Origin: Spartobacteria bacterium
Lineage (GTDB): Bacteria; Verrucomicrobiota; Verrucomicrobiia; Chthoniobacterales; UBA10450
Direction: 5' to 3'
NCBI GenBank assembly: GCA_003445855.1
Contig: DMCG01000217.1
Coordinates: forward strand, 1-8,300
Length of the DNA stretch: 8,300 nt
Position numbers and translations under genes: made by a program. The notes beneath the pieces are model-generated. The model made no database searches. It was not told the DNA's origin and was given only the letters and a program-made list of their open reading frames with translations. Shown piece after piece: positions 1 through 6,052 of the stretch. Within the stretch, counting starts at the first letter, position 1. Each line of letters begins with the position of its first letter.

Positions 1-632
1 TGCTCGTCGGTTGTCGCGTCGATTAGTTGGACGTTGACCCGGACGCGATTGCCAGAGCGACGTACGCTGCCTTCGAGAATAGCGGAAACACCGAGCGCTT
101 TGCCGATATCACGAACGTTTGGCGCATGTCCGCGATACGACATGACCGACGTGCGCGAGATTACTTTCAGGTCGCTGATTTTCGACAAGTTCGTCAGAAT
201 GTCGTCCTGGATGCCGTCGGCAAAATAAGCGTTCTCTTTTTCGTCGCTCAAGTTTTCAAATGGCAATACCGCAATTGACTTGTCGATCTTGCGCGCAGCC
301 GCTCGCGGCAGAAGAAAAAATCCAGCGGCCGCGGAAATGATCACGCCGGTCGCGACAAGCATAATGACATTGCGACGGCGATGCGCTCCTGGCGCAGACG
401 TTGCCGTCGCCCGAATCCCTTGCGGGGTAACATCGTAGGCCCAAGCAAGAATCAATGAGATCGGAAACCCGATCAGCAAAAGCACGACGACCAACCGAAA
501 CGTCCAGTTTGGCAACTCCCAGGCCGGGAAAACGGCCGAGCCAATCTGGATGATAAACCCGGCCGCGATGATGTACGCCACCGCCACCCGATAAACTTTC
601 CGCCGCTGTACTTCCTCGAAGAAGCCGCTCAT
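1..632 (-). CDS. TolB-like/TPR membrane protein, N-terminal part (runs off left edge)
   Basis: Reading leftward from ATG at 632 gives 210 uninterrupted codons, and the gene continues past base 1. The start MSGFFEEVQRRKVYRVAVAY is followed by two hydrophobic segments (about residues 15-35 and 46-66), with a conserved AWAYDVTPQG stretch around 63-72. A third hydrophobic segment lies at about 89-108. From about 117 a TolB/FlgO-like periplasmic-type domain begins with KSIAVLPFENLSDEKENAYF, GIQDDILTNL and a GSVRRSGNRVRVNVQLI strand. It is a clear paralog of the complete gene at 2840-4900, and residues 118-162 are nearly identical to residues 128-172 there. By analogy the missing part should carry TPR repeats. 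Such proteins probably act as envelope-anchored scaffolds or sensors, but the true function is unknown. A TATAAT box lies 24 bases upstream of the ATG. Confidence 0.85.
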   Translation of the reverse strand, partial: MSGFFEEVQRRKVYRVAVAYIIAAGFIIQIGSAVFPAWELPNWTFRLVVVLLLIGFPISLILAWAYDVTPQGIRATATSAPGAHRRRNVIMLVATGVIISAAAGFFLLPRAAARKIDKSIAVLPFENLSDEKENAYFADGIQDDILTNLSKISDLKVISRTSVMSYRGHAPNVRDIGKALGVSAILEGSVRRSGNRVRVNVQLIDATTDE

Positions 633-656
633 AACAAGAGATTTGGATTCGCCTCG

Positions 657-662
657 ATTATA
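657..662 (-). promoter_or_regulatory. Candidate -10 box (TATAAT) for the left-edge TolB/TPR gene
   Basis: The minus strand carries an exact TATAAT at 662-657, which would place a transcription start about 15-20 bases before the ATG at 632. No good -35 hexamer sits 16-18 bases upstream. The box lies between the hairpin that follows the ferredoxin gene and the start of the next gene, where a new promoter is expected. It rests on a single hexamer, so it is tentative. Confidence 0.4.
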
Positions 663-695
663 GTTCAACGGCAAACGTTCGACATGCAAATGAAG

Positions 696-716
696 CGCGG
701 CGTTCACTGCGCCGCG
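696..716 (-). terminator. GC-rich hairpin downstream of the ferredoxin gene, possible terminator
   Basis: CGCGGCG (696-702) and CGCCGCG (710-716) form a perfect 7-bp stem with a 7-base loop, starting 10 bases past the ferredoxin stop codon. Position and stem strength fit a transcription terminator for the P450-ferredoxin operon. On the minus strand the sequence after the stem (CTTCATTTGC) has only a weak T tract, so intrinsic termination is uncertain. It could instead be an mRNA-stabilising hairpin. Confidence 0.4.
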
Positions 717-726
717 GGAAGGCAAA

Positions 727-1104
727 TCAATGCCCGGTGGTAACAACAACCCGACCGCTGGTGACTTCAACCTGGAGTGGAAACAGGGCGCGGCCCGCGC
801 AGGGTCCACCGGCGCATTTACCTGTATCCGGTTCGTAACGGGAGCCGTGCGTCCTGCAGGTCAGAAATCGGCGATCGTCGTTGAAGAATTCATTCGGCCA
901 CCAATCGAGCGGTGTTCCGGCATGGGCGCAATAGTTGACATAAGCATAGTAGTGCCCGCCGAAGTTTATGACGAAGCCTTCGACAAACCGCTCGCGCCAG
1001 CGAATATGAAATTTCGCGGAGTGGCCCGGCGGGATTTCGTCACAAGGCGCAGACCACATTGTCGGTTGAGCTGTTGAATCACGCGCAACCTCCGGGGGTT
1101 TCAT
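727..1104 (-). CDS. Rieske-type [2Fe-2S] ferredoxin, probable redox partner of the adjacent P450
   Basis: The 125-residue soluble protein holds one Rieske domain. The cluster ligands are visible as C59-A-H61 and C83-R-T-H86, separated by 21 residues. They are followed by the typical HGSRYEPDTGKCAGGP stretch and a C-terminal strand ending in GRVVV. Two cysteines bind one iron and two histidines the other. Small stand-alone Rieske proteins usually pass electrons to an oxygenase. The ATG at 1104 lies one base after the P450 stop codon (TAG at 1108-1106) and has no good ribosome site of its own, which points to translational coupling. The N-terminal 25 residues precede the recognisable domain. 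A ferredoxin reductase gene is not present in the window, so the electron source must be encoded elsewhere. Alternatively it could be the Rieske subunit of an oxygenase not encoded here, but the tight linkage favours the P450. Confidence 0.88.
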   Translation of the reverse strand: MKPPEVARDSTAQPTMWSAPCDEIPPGHSAKFHIRWRERFVEGFVINFGGHYYAYVNYCAHAGTPLDWWPNEFFNDDRRFLTCRTHGSRYEPDTGKCAGGPCAGRALFPLQVEVTSGRVVVTTGH

Positions 1105-1105
1105 T

Positions 1106-2422
1106 CTAAGCAGCTCTAGCTGTCCTCGGGGAAAGCAGCCGAGTGTTGTTCTGCATTCGGGATATTCGGCGGTTATGAAGCGGCCGACCTACCGACACGG
1201 GCAGCGCGCGCACGGTCCTCCATATTGCCGGGAAATCCCACGGCAGCTTTTGGGACCTGAGCCGAAGTTCCGTCCGTCGATCGAGAATTGCGCCAAGAGC
1301 AATCGCTAAACCGAAGCGAGCCAGCCAAGTTCCGACGCATCCGTGCGGTCCCGCGCCGAAGGAGAGGTGATGGTTGGGGCGACGTTTCAGGTCGAGCCGC
1401 TCCGGTTCGGGGAATTGGTCGGGGTCGCGGTTCGCCGCGCCCAATAACAGAACAAGCAATTGCTTTGGTCCAATCCGCCGGCCTGCGAACTCCATTTCCT
1501 CCGGAACGCCGCGGAGCGAGACCTGAATGGGAGTCTCGTAGCGCAGCAGTTCCTCCGCCGCAGTCGTAATGGACTGGGGATTCTCGCGGAGACGGGCAAA
1601 TTGTTTTGGATGTTGCAGCAAAGTTACCACCGCATTCGTAATGGAGGCAGACATGTTAAGAACGCCGGTATGAAGAAAAAGCACACCGTTCGCCAGGACA
1701 TCGTCTTCGGTGGGAGGCGCTTCGTTTGGCTCTACTGCGAAGCTGCGCCCAATCACGTCGTCCTCGAATTTCTCGCGCCGAGTGGCAATCATCGTGCGGA
1801 CATAGGCGCGGATTGCCTGGAAGCTTTTGATCGCCTTCTTTGCCTTCAAAACCGTCTCGCGGCCGACGCGGCGCGCCATCGTGAAGTCCTTCAGCCGATC
1901 GCAACATGCGACTAACTCTGCGCGCTTGGTGTCCGGCAGTCCCAAAAGCTCACTCATCATGTGGTCGGCGAACGGCCGGGAGTAATCGCTGACGACGTCC
2001 ATCGACCCACGCCGCTCCGCCTTGGCTAACAACTCCTGGGCGAGCGTTTCCATTTTTGGACGCAACCGCTCGAAGGCGGCCGGATGAAATGCCCTGTTCA
2101 AGGGCCGTCGCAGCCGCTCGTGCTCTGTCGCATCGGTGTAAAGGACGACCCTATCCATGACACGTCCGAACGGGGCAAGATCGCGCTGAAGATTGAGCGG
2201 AAGCTGACTCACATCAAACGGAGAGCTTGTTGTAGTCAGGCGCGGATCCGCTAAGGCCGCCCGCACATCGTCGTAACCGGTAAGGAACCATCCGCCCAGG
2301 ACAAAGTCCCAGTAAAAGCGGGACTCCGAACGAAGCGACCGGAATAGAGGATACGGGTTGGCGACGTGCCTGGGCTCTTGCAGAGCGAAGAAGACGCCTT
2401 TGGTTAAGACGTCCTTGTCCAT
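1106..2422 (-). CDS. Cytochrome P450 with atypical I helix
   Basis: A 438-residue soluble bacterial P450 with no signal peptide or membrane anchor. Landmarks in order are the C-helix heme-contact motif HERLRRPLNRAF (H101, R105), the K-helix ExxR at E291-R294, the NRDPDQFPEPERLDL meander region (331-345) and the heme loop FGAGPHGCVG (355-364) with cysteine ligand C362. The I-helix segment where A-G-x-(D/E)-T-T is expected reads T-G-V-L-N-M (252-257), so the usual acid and threonine that deliver protons to bound oxygen are replaced by leucine and asparagine. The C-terminus extends about 25 residues beyond the usual end and includes a basic stretch (about 413-438). A Shine-Dalgarno site (GGAGAG) lies 9 bases before the ATG. 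It is the middle gene of a compact cassette with a 97-residue unknown protein upstream and a Rieske ferredoxin downstream. The substrate cannot be read from the sequence. Confidence 0.93.
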   Translation of the reverse strand: MDKDVLTKGVFFALQEPRHVANPYPLFRSLRSESRFYWDFVLGGWFLTGYDDVRAALADPRLTTTSSPFDVSQLPLNLQRDLAPFGRVMDRVVLYTDATEHERLRRPLNRAFHPAAFERLRPKMETLAQELLAKAERRGSMDVVSDYSRPFADHMMSELLGLPDTKRAELVACCDRLKDFTMARRVGRETVLKAKKAIKSFQAIRAYVRTMIATRREKFEDDVIGRSFAVEPNEAPPTEDDVLANGVLFLHTGVLNMSASITNAVVTLLQHPKQFARLRENPQSITTAAEELLRYETPIQVSLRGVPEEMEFAGRRIGPKQLLVLLLGAANRDPDQFPEPERLDLKRRPNHHLSFGAGPHGCVGTWLARFGLAIALGAILDRRTELRLRSQKLPWDFPAIWRTVRALPVSVGRPLHNRRISRMQNNTRLLSPRTARAA

Positions 2423-2431
2423 CTAGCTAAA

Positions 2432-2437
2432 CTCTCC
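2432..2437 (-). promoter_or_regulatory. Ribosome binding site of the P450 gene
   Basis: GGAGAG on the minus strand ends 9 bases before the ATG at 2422, in the 21-base gap after the small gene's stop codon. It is the clearest Shine-Dalgarno sequence I found at the gene starts in this window and supports the chosen P450 start. Confidence 0.6.
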
Positions 2438-2443
2438 GTCGCG

Positions 2444-2737
2444 TCAGCGCTTTGACTGAGTCGAGCTGAGATAGAACCCCGCATAGTGAAGTGCCCGGCC
2501 ACCTACAAAAGGAGCTGCCGCAATACTTCCCGGGATGGTTGCTCGCTTGATCCATGTAGTGAAACAATCCTCGTCCTCGAGAGCTTCCTCGACTTCCTCC
2601 TTGCGATCGTCATCCACCCGACAACGCTCGAGTGTCGCGCGAGAAAGCTCGTAATAATTTCCAGCACCGTCCTTGAGGACGATGATTTGCTGACGCCCTC
2701 CCCGAGGCTTCGAACTCTTTTTCGCTCGCTTTTTCAT
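2444..2737 (-). CDS. Small unknown protein heading the P450-ferredoxin cassette
   Basis: I do not recognise this 97-residue protein. It has three parts. The first is a very basic N-terminus (KKRAKKSSKPRGGR, residues 2-15). The second is a middle part with a short strand and turn (QIIVLKDGAGNYYELSRATL, 17-36) leading into a charged helix rich in Asp and Glu (RVDDDRKEEVEEALEDED, 40-57). The third is a hydrophobic Gly/Ala/aromatic C-terminus (TIPGSIAAAPFVGG, then RALHYAGFYLSS). Two cysteines (39, 58) are present. No signal peptide is visible. Its stop lies 21 bases before the P450 start on the same strand, and a promoter-like TTGACA precedes it, so it is probably the first gene of a three-gene operon. 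The contrast between charged middle and glycine-rich tail would suit a leader/core precursor peptide, but nothing in the sequence proves this. The ATG at 2737 is taken as start, with only a weak upstream ribosome site. Confidence 0.7.
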   Translation of the reverse strand: MKKRAKKSSKPRGGRQQIIVLKDGAGNYYELSRATLERCRVDDDRKEEVEEALEDEDCFTTWIKRATIPGSIAAAPFVGGRALHYAGFYLSSTQSKR

Positions 2738-2749
2738 ATCTGAATTCCG

Positions 2750-2783
2750 GTTCGTCTACTCGATCCGTACAGAGCGGACGAAC
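2750..2783. repeat. 7-bp inverted repeat over the putative promoter of the small gene/P450 operon
   Basis: GTTCGTC (2750-2756) and GACGAAC (2777-2783) are perfect complements separated by 20 bases. They straddle the spacer and -10 area of the promoter candidate for the 97-residue protein. The 27-base centre-to-centre spacing is about two and a half helical turns. It may be an operator or an RNA hairpin, and could also be chance. Confidence 0.35.
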
Positions 2784-2793
2784 TCCTTGTCAA
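2765..2793 (-). promoter_or_regulatory. Candidate promoter of the small gene-P450-ferredoxin operon
   Basis: On the minus strand a perfect -35 hexamer TTGACA occupies 2793-2788. After 17 bases a poor -10 position (GTACGG, 2770-2765; TGTACG one base earlier) follows. The ATG at 2737 is 27 bases further on. The site lies in the 102-base gap after the large TPR gene, where an operon promoter is expected. The weak -10 would suit an activator-dependent or regulated promoter. Confidence 0.4.
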
Positions 2794-2839
2794 GGTAAAA
2801 CGGGCACCGGGAGATGCAGTGTCGGCGTCGAGAGGTTCA

Positions 2840-4900
2840 TTATTTTTTGTTCGATGCCTTGGACGCGGAGGAGCTGACAAGTTTTTCGAAGCGCGGGTCC
2901 CTCCGAAGCGGATCGAACATCGGATCGAGCCTGAGCAGCGCAGGAGTGAGCGGCACGTTTTCAGCCAGCCGACCGGCGTACGGTATCGAAAGCAGTTTCT
3001 CTAAAGCGGCGATGGCGCGGTCGGGATCTCCCGTCTGCGCGGCCACCCGCGCGAGAACATCGACAGAAAATGGACCGATCAAGGCGTCTTTCTCGATCGG
3101 GATAGCGGCCATGGCCCGTTGCGTCAGAGCTAACGCAGCAACTTTATCGCCGAGGGCCATATTCGTCAGCGCGAGATCGCCGAGCAGGCCAAAATTATCC
3201 GGTTGTTGTTTAAAGCAACTCTCCAGTTCGATGCGCGCCTGTCGCCAACTTTCCCGAGCAGCGCCACGGTCGCCACCAACGTCTTCCGCCCAGCCCAACC
3301 AAAAGTGCAGATTGCCGTGCAGATATTCCGTCGCTGGATCAGCCGTCGCCAATATTTCCTTCAACCGAGCGATCATCGGGACAGGGCGTCGCTCCAGGAT
3401 CGCCTGATAGACTTGCGTTTCCAAGGCGCTGGAGTGGTCGGCGCCCGGGCGCAGCGGATTGAGGAGCGCCGCCGCGCGTGGCAGGTCGCCTTCGGCTTGT
3501 GCCGCGGCCGCCTTCAGCGCGAGCGTATCCATATCGTCCGGTGTGATATCGAGAACTTGATCAAGTTTTCTAACTGCATCAGTGAAACGGCGAAGAGCTA
3601 TATCGGTGGTCGCGTGCGAGGTGAGTATGGAAACGTTGCGCGGGTCGAGCCGTTCGGCGTCGTTGAAATAGGACTCGCTCCGGTCCCACTGGCCGCGCCT
3701 GCGTGCGACATAGGCGAGCGCTTCAGGAATCCGGCTGCTATTCGGCAGAAGTGGACGTGCTTGCTCAAAATAATGTACGGCGGTGTCGTAATCCTTCAGG
3801 CATGCGTAGTGATAATATCCCTTAGCTAGCAGTGCCTCACCAAGGTTTGGCTGAAGACTGAGCGCGGTGTCCGCCGCTTGCTGCGCCTCGTCGCGCAACG
3901 CGCTCGTCGGCTCAAGAGTCGCTGTGATGTAGCCGAGTGAATCGTTGTAGGACAAGAGCGCCCAACTAAGGGCAAACTTCCGATCCAATTTCACCGCTTC
4001 TCTGAAATATTTTTGCGCGGCCAGTGAATTGGCGTGTGCATTTGCGGCTTTCAATGTATAAGCCAGGCCTCGCAGATAGGCGTCGTACGCCTCAGGGTTG
4101 TCCGTCGGTTTGGCGGCGATGACCTCCTCTTCCCTCCCGGTCAGTTTCGCTCGCAATTGGTCGGCGATGGCTTTTGCCACTTCGCTTTCCACCGAGAAGA
4201 TGTCGTTCAGTTTGCGATCAAAGGTATCGGCCCAGAGATGAGAATCGTTGCTCGCTTTGATTAGCTGCACGTTCACGCGCACGGCATCGCCGCTCCTCTG
4301 CACACTTCCTTCCACGATGTGTGCAACGCCAAGTTCTCGGGCAATGTCACGCAGGTTCTCAGGCGCGCTTTTGTAGTGCTGGGTGGATGTGCGCGAAATG
4401 ACTTTTAGGTCGGCGATCTTGGATAAGCGCGTCAGGATCTCGTCCTGGATTCCTTCGGCAAAGTAGGCATTGGCTTTTTCTTCGCTCAAGTTTTCGAACG
4501 GTAAAACGGCGATGCTTTTCTCTGGAACAGTTGGTGTTGATGGCTTGCCGAACTGAAAACGTTGGAAGACGAACACCGCGATGACCGCGAGCAGTACGCC
4601 GATGATGACAAAGTCGAGCTGGCGGCCCGTGTTGCGCGTGATTGATTTCTTAAGATCAACTTCGTCAGTGCGCTTCAATCCTTCGGGGGTCAATTCATAC
4701 GCCCAAGCCAGAATCAACGCGATCGGGAAACCGAGCAGCAGCAGGATCACCACCATCCGCGTTACCCAGTTCGGGATTTCAAAAAACGGGAAGACTTGCG
4801 TCGCAATCTGAACGAGCAACCAGCTCACTACCCCGTACGCCACTGCGACCTTGTAAACATTTCGCCGCTGCAGCTCGGCGAAGAAATTTTTTGGATTCAC
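2840..4900 (-). CDS. TolB-like/TPR membrane protein, complete
   Basis: A 686-residue protein. Two hydrophobic helices (about 16-37 and 46-67) near the N-terminus are followed by AWAYELTPEGLKR (65-77) and a third hydrophobic helix (about 96-112). Residues 128-250 form a TolB/FlgO-like domain, with KSIAVLPFENLSEEKANAYF, GIQDEILTRL, KVISRTSTQHY and GSVQRSGDAVRVNVQLI. From about 265 to 645 come TPR-type helix pairs, for example 354-386, 388-420, 425-455, 530-562 and 571-603. The C-terminus carries the family-typical ALLRLDPMFDPLRRDPRF (654-671) and a Ser/Lys tail. The likely role is an inner-membrane-anchored scaffold for protein interaction. No catalytic domain is visible. The start is GTG at 4900, the only reasonable choice because an in-frame stop lies 30 bases upstream. 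Some relatives carry cyclase or kinase domains at the N-terminus, but this one does not. A paralog starts at 632 on the same strand. Confidence 0.9.
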   Translation of the reverse strand: MNPKNFFAELQRRNVYKVAVAYGVVSWLLVQIATQVFPFFEIPNWVTRMVVILLLLGFPIALILAWAYELTPEGLKRTDEVDLKKSITRNTGRQLDFVIIGVLLAVIAVFVFQRFQFGKPSTPTVPEKSIAVLPFENLSEEKANAYFAEGIQDEILTRLSKIADLKVISRTSTQHYKSAPENLRDIARELGVAHIVEGSVQRSGDAVRVNVQLIKASNDSHLWADTFDRKLNDIFSVESEVAKAIADQLRAKLTGREEEVIAAKPTDNPEAYDAYLRGLAYTLKAANAHANSLAAQKYFREAVKLDRKFALSWALLSYNDSLGYITATLEPTSALRDEAQQAADTALSLQPNLGEALLAKGYYHYACLKDYDTAVHYFEQARPLLPNSSRIPEALAYVARRRGQWDRSESYFNDAERLDPRNVSILTSHATTDIALRRFTDAVRKLDQVLDITPDDMDTLALKAAAAQAEGDLPRAAALLNPLRPGADHSSALETQVYQAILERRPVPMIARLKEILATADPATEYLHGNLHFWLGWAEDVGGDRGAARESWRQARIELESCFKQQPDNFGLLGDLALTNMALGDKVAALALTQRAMAAIPIEKDALIGPFSVDVLARVAAQTGDPDRAIAALEKLLSIPYAGRLAENVPLTPALLRLDPMFDPLRRDPRFEKLVSSSASKASNKK

Positions 4901-5006
4901 GGCGTTTTCCGTAACGGCCGAAACTGTTTTCTACCAAGCAGACCCCCAGCTGACGAGTTAATTCATGTCGATCTGGCGCAATTGTGACTTTAACCGCGCA
5001 GGAGCC

Positions 5007-5954
5007 TTATTTCACGCCAGTCGCGAAGACAGTTTGAAAATGCGGGCTTTGCTTCTCCCGCGACACAATGCTCACTTCGATCTGTTTGAAGCCGGCGTCT
5101 TCGAGAAATTCGTGCAGCCGCACTTCGCTAAAGCCGAGCCAGTGATCGGCATAAAGCTCGCGTGCTTTTTCGAAACGATGGCTGAGCAAGTCGAGCACGA
5201 CAATGCGGCCATTCTTTTTTAAAACGCGATGTGCGGATTCGATCGCACGCTCCGGTTTAATGGCGTGATGCAAAGCCTGGCTCAGAATGGCAAGATCGAC
5301 ACTGTTCTTTGCGATTGGCGGATCCTCGATATCGCCCAGCCGGTACTCGAGATTTTTAAATCCATGTTTGCGAGCCAGGCTTGATCCAAACTCAACCATC
5401 TTCGGCGAATTATCGATCGCGATGACTTTATGCGCGCGTCTCGCGAGCAATTGTGAGAGAGTTCCTTCGCCGGCGCCAAGATCGGCCACTGTGAACGGCG
5501 GCAACAATGTGATCAGTGTGTGGGCAAGCGCCCGCCAGGAACGTCCCGGAACATAACTGCGCCCAAATTTTCCGGCGAGCTCATCGAAATATTCCCGCGC
5601 TCTATCCTGGCGTTTGCGCAATGTCAGCTTCAACGCCGTGCGGTCGCGCGTGGTTTCGGGAATCTCGCGCGCAAGGCTTCGCAGCACTTCCTGGATGCGA
5701 GCGCGGGCGCCGTTTCGGCCCCCACTCTCTGTCGCGCCGTAGTAAACATTTTTGCCAGCGCGCCGATTCTCGACCACACCGGCACGCCTCAACTGCGCGA
5801 GATGACTCGAGATACGCGATTGCCCCATGCCAAGAATGTCCTGCAACTCGGCAACGGAGAGTTCTTCCTGCTCGAGCAACAAGAGCAACCGCAATCGCGT
5901 CGGATCGGCCAGCAGTCGCAGTAAATTAATGGTTGACGTTAACAAGATCGACAA
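5007..5954 (-). CDS. ArsR-type regulator fused to a SAM-dependent methyltransferase-like domain
   Basis: A 315-residue cytoplasmic protein. Residues 7-75 form an ArsR winged helix: LADPTRLRLLLLLEQEELSV, the recognition helix region GMGQSRISSHLAQLRRAGV, and the wing ENRRAGKNVYY. After a linker, residues 150-300 are a class I methyltransferase fold, with motif I VADLGAGEG (156-164), acidic residue D181 in VIAIDNS, GDIEDPP (207-213), and SQALHH (225-230). The protein contains no cysteine, so it cannot be a thiolate metal sensor like ArsR or SmtB. It is divergent from metK (98 bases apart) and close to ahcY. ArsR-family SahR regulators control the SAM cycle in Proteobacteria in response to SAH, so a SAM/SAH-sensing role is likely but inferred. 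The start is TTG at 5954, because no ATG or GTG lies between the upstream in-frame stop (5972-5970) and the winged helix. TTG at 5945 is an alternative. Confidence 0.9.
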   Translation of the reverse strand: MSILLTSTINLLRLLADPTRLRLLLLLEQEELSVAELQDILGMGQSRISSHLAQLRRAGVVENRRAGKNVYYGATESGGRNGARARIQEVLRSLAREIPETTRDRTALKLTLRKRQDRAREYFDELAGKFGRSYVPGRSWRALAHTLITLLPPFTVADLGAGEGTLSQLLARRAHKVIAIDNSPKMVEFGSSLARKHGFKNLEYRLGDIEDPPIAKNSVDLAILSQALHHAIKPERAIESAHRVLKKNGRIVVLDLLSHRFEKARELYADHWLGFSEVRLHEFLEDAGFKQIEVSIVSREKQSPHFQTVFATGVK

Positions 5955-5968
5955 CGATACATCTACAT

Positions 5969-5989
5969 ATCATGATTGGTCAATATGAT
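5969..5989. promoter_or_regulatory. Candidate operator dyad between the regulator and metK
   Basis: ATCAT (5969-5973) and ATGAT (5985-5989) are perfect complements around an 11-base centre. Allowing one extra base in the left arm, ATCAT-(G)-ATTG pairs with CAAT-ATGAT, giving two 9-bp arms around a central GT. The site lies 15 bases upstream of the regulator's start codon and just before the TTGACG hexamer facing metK. A bound ArsR-type dimer could therefore control both genes. The motif was found by eye and is not matched to a known consensus. Confidence 0.4.
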
Positions 5990-5997
5990 CGAGCAGA

Positions 5998-6028
5998 TTG
6001 ACGGATTTCTGGCTTTCTACTTTACACT
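5998..6028 (+). promoter_or_regulatory. Candidate metK promoter
   Basis: TTGACG (5998-6003) resembles a -35 box, and TACACT (6023-6028) could be the -10 after a long 19-base spacer. Transcription would start near 6035, giving a very short leader before the metK ATG at 6053. The region downstream is almost all pyrimidine. The long spacer and imperfect -10 make this tentative. Confidence 0.3.
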
Positions 6029-6052
6029 TTTTACTTTCTAATTTCTCTCACC

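Noticed and set aside
730..1077. Plus-strand open frame of 115 codons opposite the ferredoxin gene
   Set aside because: The minus-strand frame has all four Rieske ligands, and the plus frame has nothing recognisable.
2814..3829. Long plus-strand open frames (about 197 and 208 codons) opposite the large TPR gene
   Set aside because: They are antisense to a gene with clear TolB/TPR architecture. Their translations are rich in Arg, Ser and Ala without any recognisable motif, as expected for shadows in GC-rich DNA.
4901..5006. Promoter or terminator between the ArsR/methyltransferase gene and the large TPR gene
   Set aside because: I found no convincing -35/-10 pair, and only a short GCGC pairing with a long loop and no T tract. 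Nothing here is firm enough to annotate.
5516..5929. Two overlapping plus-strand open frames of about 135 codons opposite the ArsR/methyltransferase gene
   Set aside because: They lie wholly antisense to a gene with intact domain motifs and show no motif of their own.
5007..5954. Arsenic or heavy-metal resistance regulator, or arsenite methyltransferase
   Set aside because: The protein has no cysteine, so neither metal-thiolate sensing nor ArsM-type arsenite methylation is possible. The neighbours are SAM-cycle genes.
5955..6052. SAM or SAH riboswitch upstream of metK
   Set aside because: The region is only 98 bases long, and its transcribed part is a pyrimidine tract with no visible helices or conserved riboswitch core.
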